Shown here in pieces: positions 7,819 to 13,481 of a stretch of 13,481 nucleotides of DNA. The notes below the pieces were generated by a model. That model ran no database searches and was not told the origin of the DNA. It saw nothing but the letters and a program-made list of their open reading frames with translations. Both the position numbers and the translations under genes were made by a program. The first letter of the stretch is position 1. Each line of letters starts with the position of its first letter. The stretch is from assembly GCA_017411125.1 (NCBI GenBank), contig JAFPNP010000007.1, forward strand, positions 1-13,481, read 5' to 3'. Source of the DNA: Kiritimatiellia bacterium (GTDB taxonomy: Bacteria; Verrucomicrobiota; Kiritimatiellia; RFP12; UBA1067).

Positions 7819-8681
7819 GCGTTCTCCTTTCTGCGGCGGAACAGCTTCGCCGCTTTCTCCCGGCGGCGTTTCAGCCAGTCCGCGAACGCTTCCGAAGTCG
7901 TTTTTTGCTGCGGCATCGCTTTGCGGATCCAGCGCAGCACCGCTATGCGGGAGTTCTCCTCCGCGTCCGGGTAGCGTATGAGTCGCCCGTTGTGCGCCAC
8001 GGAGACGCGCCCCGTCTCTTCCGACACCACTACGACCAGAGCGTCCGTCTGTTCGCTCAGCCCCACGGCGGCGCGATGGCGCATGCCGGACGCGGACAGG
8101 TCGCTCTGGCTCGACACCGGAAATAGGCAGTGCGCGGCGGCCACTCGGCCGTAGCGTATCACGACGCCTCCGTCGTGCAGCGGCATCGGCTCGGTGAATA
8201 TCGAGAAGAACAGTTCCGACGAGATGATGGCGTCCAGCGCGACGCCCGTCGTCTCGAAACCGCGCAGGGAGATGCCCCGCTCGAACGCGATTAGCGCGCC
8301 GGTGCGGCGCCTTGCCAGCTTGAACACGATTGCCGTGATGTCTTCCGGAGTTATGCGCCCGTGCATTACGGCGTGTTCGCGCGTGCGGTCCTGGAACAGC
8401 AGCGAACCCATCGTCGCGAGCATGCGCCGTATCTCGTCCTGGAATATCACGACGGACGACAGCGCCAGGTAGAGCAGCAGCCAGCGCACGATCACCGACA
8501 GCACGTCGAAATGGAACACCAGCGTGAAGGCGATGAGAAGGGCGAAGAGGATGCCCGTGCCCATGAGCACCTGTCCGAAGCGCGATCCGCGCGCGCCCTT
8601 GAGTATCGCGTATATGACGAGATACAGTATGAATATCTGTATGACGTCCGGAATGGCTTCCGCTATGCCTGCCCAGTCCAT
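7815..8681 (-). CDS. cdaA: Membrane-bound diadenylate cyclase (c-di-AMP synthase)
   Basis: The 288-residue protein has three N-terminal membrane helices (about residues 14-90), a short connecting helix, and a DisA_N/DAC domain (about 100-250). It makes cyclic di-AMP from two ATP at the membrane. The active-site motifs are LHDGGVV, with the metal-binding Asp at about 170, and GMRHRAA with RHR at 201-203, followed by a VVSEETGRVSVA strand. The first motif is normally DGA; here it is DGG, with the catalytic Asp retained. The C-terminus is a basic Lys/Arg-rich tail. The start at 8681 is fixed by a perfect AAGGAGGTG site (8686-8694) 4 nt upstream, and the gene overlaps folP by 19 nt. Its stop overlaps the start of the CdaR-like stub by 4 nt. 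c-di-AMP controls potassium and osmolyte transport and wall homeostasis in studied bacteria; targets are not visible here. Confidence 0.95.
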   Translation of the reverse strand: MDWAGIAEAIPDVIQIFILYLVIYAILKGARGSRFGQVLMGTGILFALLIAFTLVFHFDVLSVIVRWLLLYLALSSVVIFQDEIRRMLATMGSLLFQDRTREHAVMHGRITPEDITAIVFKLARRRTGALIAFERGISLRGFETTGVALDAIISSELFFSIFTEPMPLHDGGVVIRYGRVAAAHCLFPVSSQSDLSASGMRHRAAVGLSEQTDALVVVVSEETGRVSVAHNGRLIRYPDAEENSRIAVLRWIRKAMPQQKTTSEAFADWLKRRREKAAKLFRRRKENA

Positions 8682-9424
8682 CCCGCACCTCCTTCCGCAT
8701 TGGCGAGCGCCATCGCCACGGCTAGCGCCTGCTTCGTCTCTTTTACGTCATGTACTCTCACGACACTTGCGCCGCACATTGCGCACCACACCGCCGCGCC
8801 CACGCTTCCGCCCAATCGTTTCGCCGGGTTCTCCTCCCCGGTCAGCACACCTATCACGCGCTTGCGCGACGCGCCCACAAGCACCGGCGCCTTCGCCGCC
8901 AGATGCCGTATCGAGCCGAGAATCGCCACGTCTTCCTCGCGGGTCGTTCCGAATCCGACCATCGGGTCTTGCAGCACCTGGTCGCCCACGGCGCGGTAGC
9001 TGTCCGCAGGGACGACGAATCCGCATCCGCTTTCACGCACCAGAGCCCACATCGTTTCGTCCGGCTGGCGCACGCAGTTGATGGCGGCGGCGCCCGCGTC
9101 GAGGGCGCGGCGGGCCGTCTCTGCGTGGTACGTGTCCACCGAGACGGGAACGTCCGGCAGTTCTCTTGCGAGCAGCCGCATGACGGGTGCGAGCCGCGCC
9201 CATTCCGCCGCCGCCGTGACGGGACGGCTTCCGGGGCGCGTTGATTCCGCGCCCACGTCGATCACGTCCGCGCCGTCTTTCACGAGCGCACGGGCGTGCG
9301 CCACGGCATCGCCGGGGCGCATGTAGAGGCCTCCGTCCGAGAAAGAGTCCGGCGTGACGTTCACGATGCCCATGACGCGCGTGGACGATATGTCAATTTT
9401 GTGCTGGCGGCACGTCCAGATCAT
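8663..9424 (-). CDS. folP: Dihydropteroate synthase, compact form
   Basis: The 253-residue TIM-barrel enzyme of folate synthesis condenses 6-hydroxymethyl-dihydropterin pyrophosphate with p-aminobenzoate. Signatures in order: MGIVNVTPDSFSDGG, IDVGAESTRPGS, VSVDTYHAETARRALDAGA, INCV in place of INDVSG, DPMVGFGTT, PVLVGASRKRVIG, and RVHDV. The pterin- and phosphate-binding Asn, Asp, Lys, Arg and His positions are kept. Between the Asn of INCV and the Asp of DPMVGF there are only 37 residues, whereas ordinary enzymes have about 65-70; the usual LMHMRG loop and the following helix are missing. I chose ATG 9424 because AAGGA lies upstream at good spacing; ATG 9457 has its purine run touching the start. 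The gene overlaps ftsH by 32 nt and cdaA by 19 nt. It is clearly a DHPS-family protein and probably active, but the deletion leaves some doubt. Confidence 0.9.
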   Translation of the reverse strand: MIWTCRQHKIDISSTRVMGIVNVTPDSFSDGGLYMRPGDAVAHARALVKDGADVIDVGAESTRPGSRPVTAAAEWARLAPVMRLLARELPDVPVSVDTYHAETARRALDAGAAAINCVRQPDETMWALVRESGCGFVVPADSYRAVGDQVLQDPMVGFGTTREEDVAILGSIRHLAAKAPVLVGASRKRVIGVLTGEENPAKRLGGSVGAAVWCAMCGASVVRVHDVKETKQALAVAMALANAEGGAGWTGQA

Positions 9425-11348
9425 GTTTCGCGTCCTTCCCGTCTCCGTCCTTTCCATCTTCCCGCGGCGGTATGCCGAGCAGTTTGGCGACGTCGCGGCC
9501 GTCCATTGTCTCCTGTTCGAGCAGCGTCGTCGCGAGCAGTTCGAGCTTGTCGCGGTTTTCCTCGAGCATTTTTTTTGCACGGGCGTATCCTTCGTCCACG
9601 AGACGCTTCACTTCCGCGTCGATCGCCTCCGCCGTCCGCTGCGAGAACGCGGGAGGCGCTTCCGCCACGGCGAATGCGTTCGGTTCGACGAAGGTCTGGA
9701 AGCCGAACGCGTCCGACATTCCGTAGCGGCACACCATGGCGCGGGCGGTGTCCGTTGCCATGGCAATGTCGGACGCGGCGCCGGTCGAAAGCTCGCCGGT
9801 GTGCATCGACTCCGCGATGCGTCCGCCCGGCAGAACCGTCAGTTCGTCGATGAAGTAGGAGCGCGTGCGGTTGAGCACGTCGCGGTCCGGCAGGCTCATC
9901 GTCACGCCGAGGGCGCGTCCGCGCGGTATGATGCTCACCTTGTGCAGCGGATCCGCGTTCGGCAGGAGCAGCTGCAGAAGGGCGTGCCCGGCCTCGTGCC
10001 ATGCCGTGGTTTCGTACTCCCTGCGCGTGTATCCGGCGGACTTCCTCTCGCTGCCCCAGAACACCTTGTCGCGAGCCTCTTCCAGCACGGAGTGCGGAAT
10101 CGCGTCCAGCCCTTTGCGCGCCGCGAGCAGCGCGGCCTCGTTTATGATGTTGGCGAGGTCTGCGCCGGAGTGTCCGCCGGTGCCGCGCGCGAGGCGCGCG
10201 AGGTCGGCGTCGGGAGCGAGTTTCACCTTTGCGGCATGTATCTTGAGAATCGCTTCGCGGCCTTTGAGCGTGGGCAGGTCTACGTTCACCTGCCTGTCGA
10301 AACGGCCGGGGCGGAGAAGGGCGGGGTCGAGGATGTCCGGGCGGTTGGTGGCGGCGATGACGATCACGCCGTCGTTCGTGCCGAAACCGTCCATTTCGAC
10401 GAGCATTGCGTTCAGCGTCTGGTCGGCCACGCGCTGCGCCATCATGCCGCCTGCGTTGCGCTTCTGCCCGACGGAGTCGATTTCGTCGATGAATATGATG
10501 CACGGGGCGGACTTCTTGCCTTGTTCGAAGAGGTCGCGCACGCGGCTCGCGCCCACGCCGACGAACATTTCCTCGAAGTCGCTGCCGCTTATAGAGTAGA
10601 AGGGCACTCCGGCCTCGCCGGCTATGGCTTTGGCGAGGAGCGTCTTGCCCGTGCCGGGCGGCCCGACTAGAAGTATGCCGCGCGGTATGCGCGCACCTAG
10701 TTTTGTGAACTTTTTCGGCTCCTTGAGGAACTCCACGATCTCCGCGACGTCTTCTTTCGCTTCATCTACGCCCGCGACGTCCGCGAACGTGACGCGGTTT
10801 TTCTTGTTGCCGTCCATCAGCCGCGCCTTGGACTTTCCGAACGAGAACGGTCCGCCGCCGCCACCCATCATCTTGCGGTACACGAATATCCAGAGCAGCG
10901 CCGCGAATACGCCGAACACGATTATCTGCTGCAGAAACGGGCCGATGAGTGGCTCCTCTTCGCGCACGGGACACTTTACGCCGTGCGCAATGAGGAATTC
11001 CGTCAGTTTCTCGTTCTCGCCCGGTACGAGGTTGACGCGGAACTTCACGGTGTTGCCAGACGGTCCTTTCAGCTCGCCGACGATGAACGTGCTTCCGCTC
11101 TCGAGGCTGCGCACGCGCTCCGCGCGCACCACGTCGCCCGCCTCGACGCATTCCCTGAACTCCGTCTGCGAGAGTTCTGCGTAAGGGGTTCTGGTGGGGT
11201 TCATCATGCGCATTGCAATGAACGACATTGCAACGATGGCGAGAATCAACCAGCTGCTGCGCGAACCTGGCGCGGCGGCGCCTTTCGGGATTGCGCGCCG
11301 CTTCCCGGCCTTTTTAGTTACGGGTTCTTCTTTGGTGTCTTCAGACAT
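9393..11348 (-). CDS. ftsH: ATP-dependent zinc metalloprotease FtsH
   Basis: The 651-residue membrane AAA+ protease degrades misfolded and regulatory membrane or cytosolic proteins. A basic N-terminal tail of about 33 residues precedes the first membrane helix (WLILAIVAMSFIAMRM). A periplasmic FtsH_ext domain and a second helix (IIVFGVFAALLWIFVY) follow. The AAA module has Walker A GPPGTGKT, the pore loop preceding MFVGVGASRVRD, Walker B IIFIDEID, and the second region of homology NRPDILDPALLRPGRFDR. The peptidase has HEAGH and the later LSTGAASDIAMAT segment that supplies the third zinc ligand. The tail is Asp/Lys-rich. I place the start at ATG 11348: it directly follows a strong promoter and gives a normal N-terminus, although no ribosome site precedes it. 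Earlier in-frame ATGs (for example 11393) lie upstream of the promoter -10 box. It is the first gene of the operon and overlaps folP by 32 nt. Confidence 0.97.
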   Translation of the reverse strand: MSEDTKEEPVTKKAGKRRAIPKGAAAPGSRSSWLILAIVAMSFIAMRMMNPTRTPYAELSQTEFRECVEAGDVVRAERVRSLESGSTFIVGELKGPSGNTVKFRVNLVPGENEKLTEFLIAHGVKCPVREEEPLIGPFLQQIIVFGVFAALLWIFVYRKMMGGGGGPFSFGKSKARLMDGNKKNRVTFADVAGVDEAKEDVAEIVEFLKEPKKFTKLGARIPRGILLVGPPGTGKTLLAKAIAGEAGVPFYSISGSDFEEMFVGVGASRVRDLFEQGKKSAPCIIFIDEIDSVGQKRNAGGMMAQRVADQTLNAMLVEMDGFGTNDGVIVIAATNRPDILDPALLRPGRFDRQVNVDLPTLKGREAILKIHAAKVKLAPDADLARLARGTGGHSGADLANIINEAALLAARKGLDAIPHSVLEEARDKVFWGSERKSAGYTRREYETTAWHEAGHALLQLLLPNADPLHKVSIIPRGRALGVTMSLPDRDVLNRTRSYFIDELTVLPGGRIAESMHTGELSTGAASDIAMATDTARAMVCRYGMSDAFGFQTFVEPNAFAVAEAPPAFSQRTAEAIDAEVKRLVDEGYARAKKMLEENRDKLELLATTLLEQETMDGRDVAKLLGIPPREDGKDGDGKDAKHDLDVPPAQN

Positions 11349-11355
11349 GAAAGTA

Positions 11356-11384
11356 ATTATATCGCATCTGACCATTGCCGTCAA
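11356..11384 (-). promoter_or_regulatory. Sigma-70-type promoter of the ftsH-folP-cdaA-ftsK operon
   Basis: On the minus strand, TTGACG (11384-11379) is separated by exactly 17 nt from a perfect TATAAT (11361-11356). The expected transcription start, about 7 nt after the -10 box, falls at 11349 or 11348. The latter is the A of the ftsH ATG. The message should therefore have no 5' leader and no Shine-Dalgarno sequence. This is the only convincing promoter for the whole downstream gene set. Confidence 0.8.
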
Positions 11385-11526
11385 TATCCGCATTAACTTT
11401 GACCACAGCAATAAGCCATGATTTGCGCATTCAATATCATTGTTCCATTGGCGACTTTTGCCGATTTTGTCCGAAGCCGTGGAAACTGACGTGCCGCAGC
11501 ATTGTATTGGCATTTAAACTCTCGTT
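11385..11526. other. Intergenic spacer between the DUF4186 gene and the ftsH promoter
   Basis: About 140 bp of AT-richer sequence separates the DUF4186 stop from the ftsH promoter. No convincing ORF, strong hairpin or U-tract terminator is visible, so some read-through from the DUF4186 gene into ftsH cannot be excluded. Confidence 0.4.
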
Positions 11527-11883
11527 TTACCTTTTCATTTCCAGTTCGATCCACGCCATAAGGAAATCGACAATACCACGTTGCCGCTCGTTGGAAATCT
11601 CGACCCCGCGCGGCACCTTCCACCACTTTGCGAGGCAACTGCGGCAACAACACGCGCAGGCGTGTTGCGCCTTGAACACGGGATGCCCGCGCATTGGCGT
11701 TTGTTTACCGTCGTTCGGAGGATTCTCCGGGGCGAGGCGAGTTTGGATGAAGTCCGCGCAATGGCTTCGAATTTTAGCCATTCCCTTTTCGGCAATGTAC
11801 TTTCGGTCCACCTTCGACAAATGGAACTGACTCCGGAATTCCGACTTTTTCAGTCGGGCAAATGCCGCGCTATAGTCCTTCAT
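11527..11883 (-). CDS. DUF4186 family protein
   Basis: The 118-residue protein matches my recollection of the DUF4186 family closely. It has an N-terminal helix with KSEFRSQFHLSKVDRKYI, then the block NDGKQTPMRGHPVFKAQHA, a cysteine cluster CACCCRSCLAKWW, and a C-terminal helix ending DFLMAWIELEMKR. The clustered Cys and His residues suggest metal binding, but the family has no established function that I know. The ATG at 11883 is preceded by GGAGGGGGTGGG and overlaps the stop of the upstream ORF by 4 nt (ATGA), so the two are coupled. Lower GC than the ftsH operon suggests acquisition by transfer. The length agrees with the family and no frame damage is seen, so this copy appears intact. Confidence 0.85.
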   Translation of the reverse strand: MKDYSAAFARLKKSEFRSQFHLSKVDRKYIAEKGMAKIRSHCADFIQTRLAPENPPNDGKQTPMRGHPVFKAQHACACCCRSCLAKWWKVPRGVEISNERQRGIVDFLMAWIELEMKR

Positions 11884-12161
11884 CTGTGATCCCACCCCCT
11901 CCGCGCGCTTGCTCCAAATGCCGATTTCTTGATGTGTTCGATTTCTCTCGCATCCATCTTGGTGAAACCGAAACACTTCTTGCCGATTTCTTTCGCTTTG
12001 CGCTCTGGATTAGTTTCAGCACCAATGTTTTCGAGGGAACAAGAAAACAATTCAGCTATCTGTGGCTGAAGCAACCCAACGGGTTCATCGTCAAAGTGAA
12101 CATCTATCTGCATGACACTATTCGGCTGATAGAAGATTATTTGGTTTTCGTTCGTGGTCAT
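11880..12161 (-). pseudogene. RhuM-family N-terminal remnant (possible short coding ORF)
   Basis: This is a 93-residue ORF. Residues about 1-45 (NENQIIFYQPN, then VHFDDEPVGLLQPQIAELF, then CSLENI) resemble the N-terminal helix-turn-helix segment of virulence RhuM-family proteins, which run to about 300 residues or more. After that the similarity stops. The remaining part is basic, ends in FGASARRGWDHR, and I do not recognise it. Key positions are also eroded, with Gly where Trp usually follows the V of the HTH entry. The simplest reading is a RhuM gene with a large internal deletion. The intact frame, an extended -10 promoter upstream and the ATGA overlap with the DUF4186 gene mean it may still be translated, perhaps as a leader for DUF4186. 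There is no clear ribosome site before its ATG. Confidence 0.55.
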
Positions 12162-12184
12162 TTTCGGAGGTCTTTCACGTGAAT

Positions 12185-12193
12185 ATTATACCA
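12185..12193 (-). promoter_or_regulatory. Extended -10 promoter upstream of the RhuM remnant and DUF4186
   Basis: The minus strand reads TGGTATAAT: a perfect TATAAT at 12190-12185 with the TGn extension. No good -35 hexamer sits at 16-18 nt, which is typical of extended -10 promoters. Transcription would start near 12178, giving a leader of about 17 nt before the ATG at 12161. Confidence 0.55.
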
Positions 12194-12504
12194 GATTCCG
12201 GTTTCCTGTAGGCACAAATATTGTTTTTTGACGTTAAAAAGGTATTTTTCCAGTAAAATCCTCCCGATTAGAATCACCATTCGCCATGTTTTTTAGTAGA
12301 ATAGTTTGATTAGGAAATGGTAGGAAAATGGCAGTATAAATTTATTCAGAGCTGTTCGACGCAGGTACAATGCGAAAATTGCACTTTTATCGCTTTTATT
12401 ATGTCGGAGCTCGGTTGCCGGTTTTCATGCACTGATCGCTTGGCCGCATTCGGTTTTTCGACTTTTCCGTTGGGCATGGCAACTATAGATAATGAAGGAA
12501 AGCC
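12194..12504. other. AT-rich divergent intergenic region
   Basis: No coding region is supported here. The stretch is AT-rich with several A and T runs. A 63-codon + frame from 12317 has no family resemblance and no convincing context. Just before the + strand gene at 12505, AAGGAAAG (12496-12503) is a plausible but close ribosome site, and TATAGAT/GATAAT around 12484-12493 could be a -10 box, but no matching -35 was found. Confidence 0.4.
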
Positions 12505-12921
12505 ATGAAAAGAACTGTGCTATCAATTGCTGCTGTCTTCTTCTTGCACACGTCCGTCATGGCGCGGGAGCCGGATGTCTATCTGTTTCGAGATTGTGGC
12601 GGGAGAGTGCCCGACGCTTGTGTTTGTCAAGAACCGCGATGTGCAGATCAAGATCGAGTCGTATGCGATGGATGGGACGGGTATCACTGATCGTGAACTC
12701 CGCCAACGAACCGGTCGTGTACGGAAGTGAGGCATCGGTGTACATCAGCGAACTCGTTATGGGGCGTGGATCAACGCAGGGGAGCAGGTTTTTTAGATTG
12801 CTTCTTGGACTACCTCACGGACGGGACGTTTCGGATCACGTACCCGGATTACGTGCCGGAGGACAAGTACCCTAATTCCTTCCGGATTTTTCTTCACGAC
12901 AATGTCGATTGGTTTTGGTGA
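12505..12921 (+). pseudogene. Frameshifted gene for a small secreted protein
   Basis: The N-terminus is a good signal peptide (MKRTVLSIAAVFFLHTSVMA) at 12505-12564 behind AAGGAAAG. Conceptual reading then needs four shifts to stay in a protein-like frame. They are an extra T in TTT near 12588 (VYLF to EIVAGECP), an extra G near 12672-12674 (YAMDG to RVSLIVNSANEPVV), a lost G in GGGG near 12760-12763 (YISELVMG to AWINAGEQVF), and a lost T in the T run near 12789-12794 (F to LDCFLDYLTDGTF). It ends at the TGA at 12919. The restored protein would be about 138 residues, rich in beta-strand patterns and exported. I do not recognise the family. All four indels fit homopolymers, so either a decaying gene or long-read consensus errors could explain them; the net frame change is zero. 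Confidence 0.6.
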
Positions 12922-13058
12922 GCGCATAAACATTGAGGGAAAACCGCCTTGCTGAAGCGCGTCTCTTGTCTGACTAAAAGAGAGTTGCATGGAGTGATTG
13001 TACGATTCATGGGGTTCTCCCCGACTTTCCCCATTTGAAACCTTTCATGGTGGAGGTG
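12922..13058. other. Non-coding spacer downstream of the broken secreted-protein gene
   Basis: No gene is supported between the stop at 12921 and the repeat cluster beginning near 13059. Short open frames here overlap the repeats and lack ribosome sites. Together with the repeats, the gene-free stretch runs to 13273. Confidence 0.4.
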
Positions 13059-13125
13059 GGGACTCTCAAACGGAACCCGCAAAAATAGGGACCGCCGCTC
13101 CCTATTTTCTCAAAGTTCCGTTTGA
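13059..13125. repeat. Nested inverted repeat, copy 1 (TCAAACGGAAC / ATAGGGA module)
   Basis: An outer perfect 11-bp inverted repeat, TCAAACGGAAC (13066-13076) and GTTCCGTTTGA (13115-13125), encloses an inner perfect 10-bp one, AAAATAGGGA (13082-13091) and TCCCTATTTT (13099-13108), with the 7-nt loop CCGCCGC. The left outer arm extends to GGACTCTCAAACGGAAC (13060-13076), which matches copy 2 with one mismatch. The inner hairpin, A-rich on one side and U-rich on the other, could also act as a bidirectional terminator. The arrangement resembles REP/REPIN-type elements; that link is inferred. Confidence 0.75.
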
Positions 13126-13198
13126 AGCATCTCATCTGTCCTTTGAAAACTTCATTATTATATCGCTTTCCCGCCGATGCGGTGAGTTTTTCTCCTGT

Positions 13199-13244
13199 GG
13201 ACTTTCAAACGGAACATTCTCTATTTTGTTTTGGGAATAGGGAC
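13199..13244. repeat. TCAAACGGAAC / ATAGGGA module, copy 2
   Basis: GGACTTTCAAACGGAAC (13199-13215) repeats the arm of copy 1 with a single difference. It is again followed by a hairpin built on the same core: CTCTATT (13219-13226 region) against AATAGGGA (13236-13243), with one mismatch. The second outer arm is missing, so this copy is partial or degraded. A further ATAGGAAC lies at about 13260-13267. Confidence 0.65.
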
Positions 13245-13273
13245 CATTGTCTCTAAAACATAGGAACATCATG

Positions 13274-13481
13274 TCAAATACAGTAGGCGATTCCCTTTGT
13301 GGCGACAAGTGCGCGAAGCGCTTCAATTGCTAAGCATGCCGCGCGCAATTTGGGTTGCCTGAAAACAACGGCACCGACAAACAGCCCAAGATAACCTACG
13401 TATGACAGCGCAACCCACAACAAAGCCCAAGGTGTATGAGCGCCACTTCCATAGCCAAACATCAATCCGTGAACTCCGGCG
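13274..13481 (-). CDS. C-terminal end of an unidentified membrane protein (partial)
   Basis: A minus-strand frame is open from the right window edge to a TGA at 13274-13276, giving at least 68 residues of a protein C-terminus. It contains GAHTPWALLWVALSYVGYLG continuing into LFVGAVVFRQPK, which is one long or two short membrane helices, then an Ala/Leu-rich amphipathic stretch (CLAIEALRALVATKGIAYCI). TTG 13465 and ATG 13462 could be starts, but no ribosome site precedes them and the frame stays open upstream, so the gene more likely begins outside the window. I do not recognise the family. The 3' end lies about 30 nt from repeat copy 2, whose hairpin may serve as its terminator. Confidence 0.5.
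   Translation of the reverse strand, partial: AGVHGLMFGYGSGAHTPWALLWVALSYVGYLGLFVGAVVFRQPKLRAACLAIEALRALVATKGIAYCI

Noticed and set aside
9425..9580. Longer folP start at 9457 or 9580
   Set aside because: The extension overlaps ftsH further, is Arg/Ser/Cys-rich, and its ATGs lack properly spaced ribosome sites. ATG 9424 is better.
9354..10670. 438-codon open frame on the + strand opposite ftsH
   Set aside because: Low-complexity Arg/Val/Ala translation without recognisable motifs; it is a shadow of ftsH.
11349..11513. N-terminal extension of ftsH from upstream ATG codons
   Set aside because: These starts lie upstream of or inside the promoter, and the added residues do not resemble an FtsH N-terminus.
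12317..12508. 63-codon + frame in the intergenic region
   Set aside because: The Cys/Phe-rich translation resembles no known family and overlaps the better-supported start at 12505.
12998..13240. 80-codon + frame over the repeat cluster
   Set aside because: It is made almost entirely of the inverted repeats and their flanks; frames on both strands give similar VPFES-like peptides because the DNA is palindromic.
11400..13481. CRISPR array, tRNA or attachment site in the accessory end
   Set aside because: No regularly spaced direct repeats, no cloverleaf-like sequence and no integrase gene were seen. The repeats present are few and irregularly spaced.

Overview
The window is mostly GC-rich, densely packed bacterial chromosome, with an AT-richer, gene-poor right end beyond about 11.4 kb. 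No rRNA, tRNA or clear taxonomic marker is present. The order ftsH-folP-cdaA, the divergence of the proteins and the style of the left-hand cluster suggest a Gram-negative, possibly PVC-group bacterium (Kiritimatiellota, Lentisphaerae or Verrucomicrobia). That placement is inference.

Region A (1-4436, + strand) is a run of overlapping genes: a secreted LolA-like lipid-carrier protein, a large MMPL/RND exporter fused at its C-terminus to an LpxL-like acyltransferase, and an AEC-family permease. LolA + MMPL + LPLAT is the export/acylation set found in aryl-polyene and related fatty-acid-like biosynthetic clusters, so the window probably opens at the tail of such a cluster whose synthesis genes lie to the left. 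A 50-bp cluster of nested palindromes is embedded in frame in a cytoplasmic loop of the exporter.

Region B (11348 down to 4437, - strand) is a compact operon: ftsH, folP, cdaA, a 55-residue CdaR/YbbR-like membrane stub, ftsK and a tail-anchored protein of unknown function. The first five genes overlap at every junction (32, 19, 4 and 1 nt). A near-consensus sigma-70 promoter (TTGACG, 17 nt, TATAAT) lies so close to the ftsH ATG that the mRNA should be leaderless. The locus combines membrane proteolysis, folate synthesis, c-di-AMP synthesis and chromosome segregation. It resembles a hybrid of the E. coli ftsH-folP-glmM and Bacillus cdaA-cdaR-glmM neighbourhoods, but glmM is absent and ftsK stands in its place. 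FolP is unusually compact, the cyclase has DGG instead of DGA, and CdaR is reduced to its membrane anchor.

Region C (11349-13481) is accessory. It holds a DUF4186 gene whose start overlaps a RhuM-family N-terminal remnant (ATGA), a secreted-protein gene broken by four apparent homopolymer indels, a group of short repeats with the core TCAAACGGAAC associated with ATAGGGA hairpins, and the 3' end of a membrane-protein gene running off the right edge.
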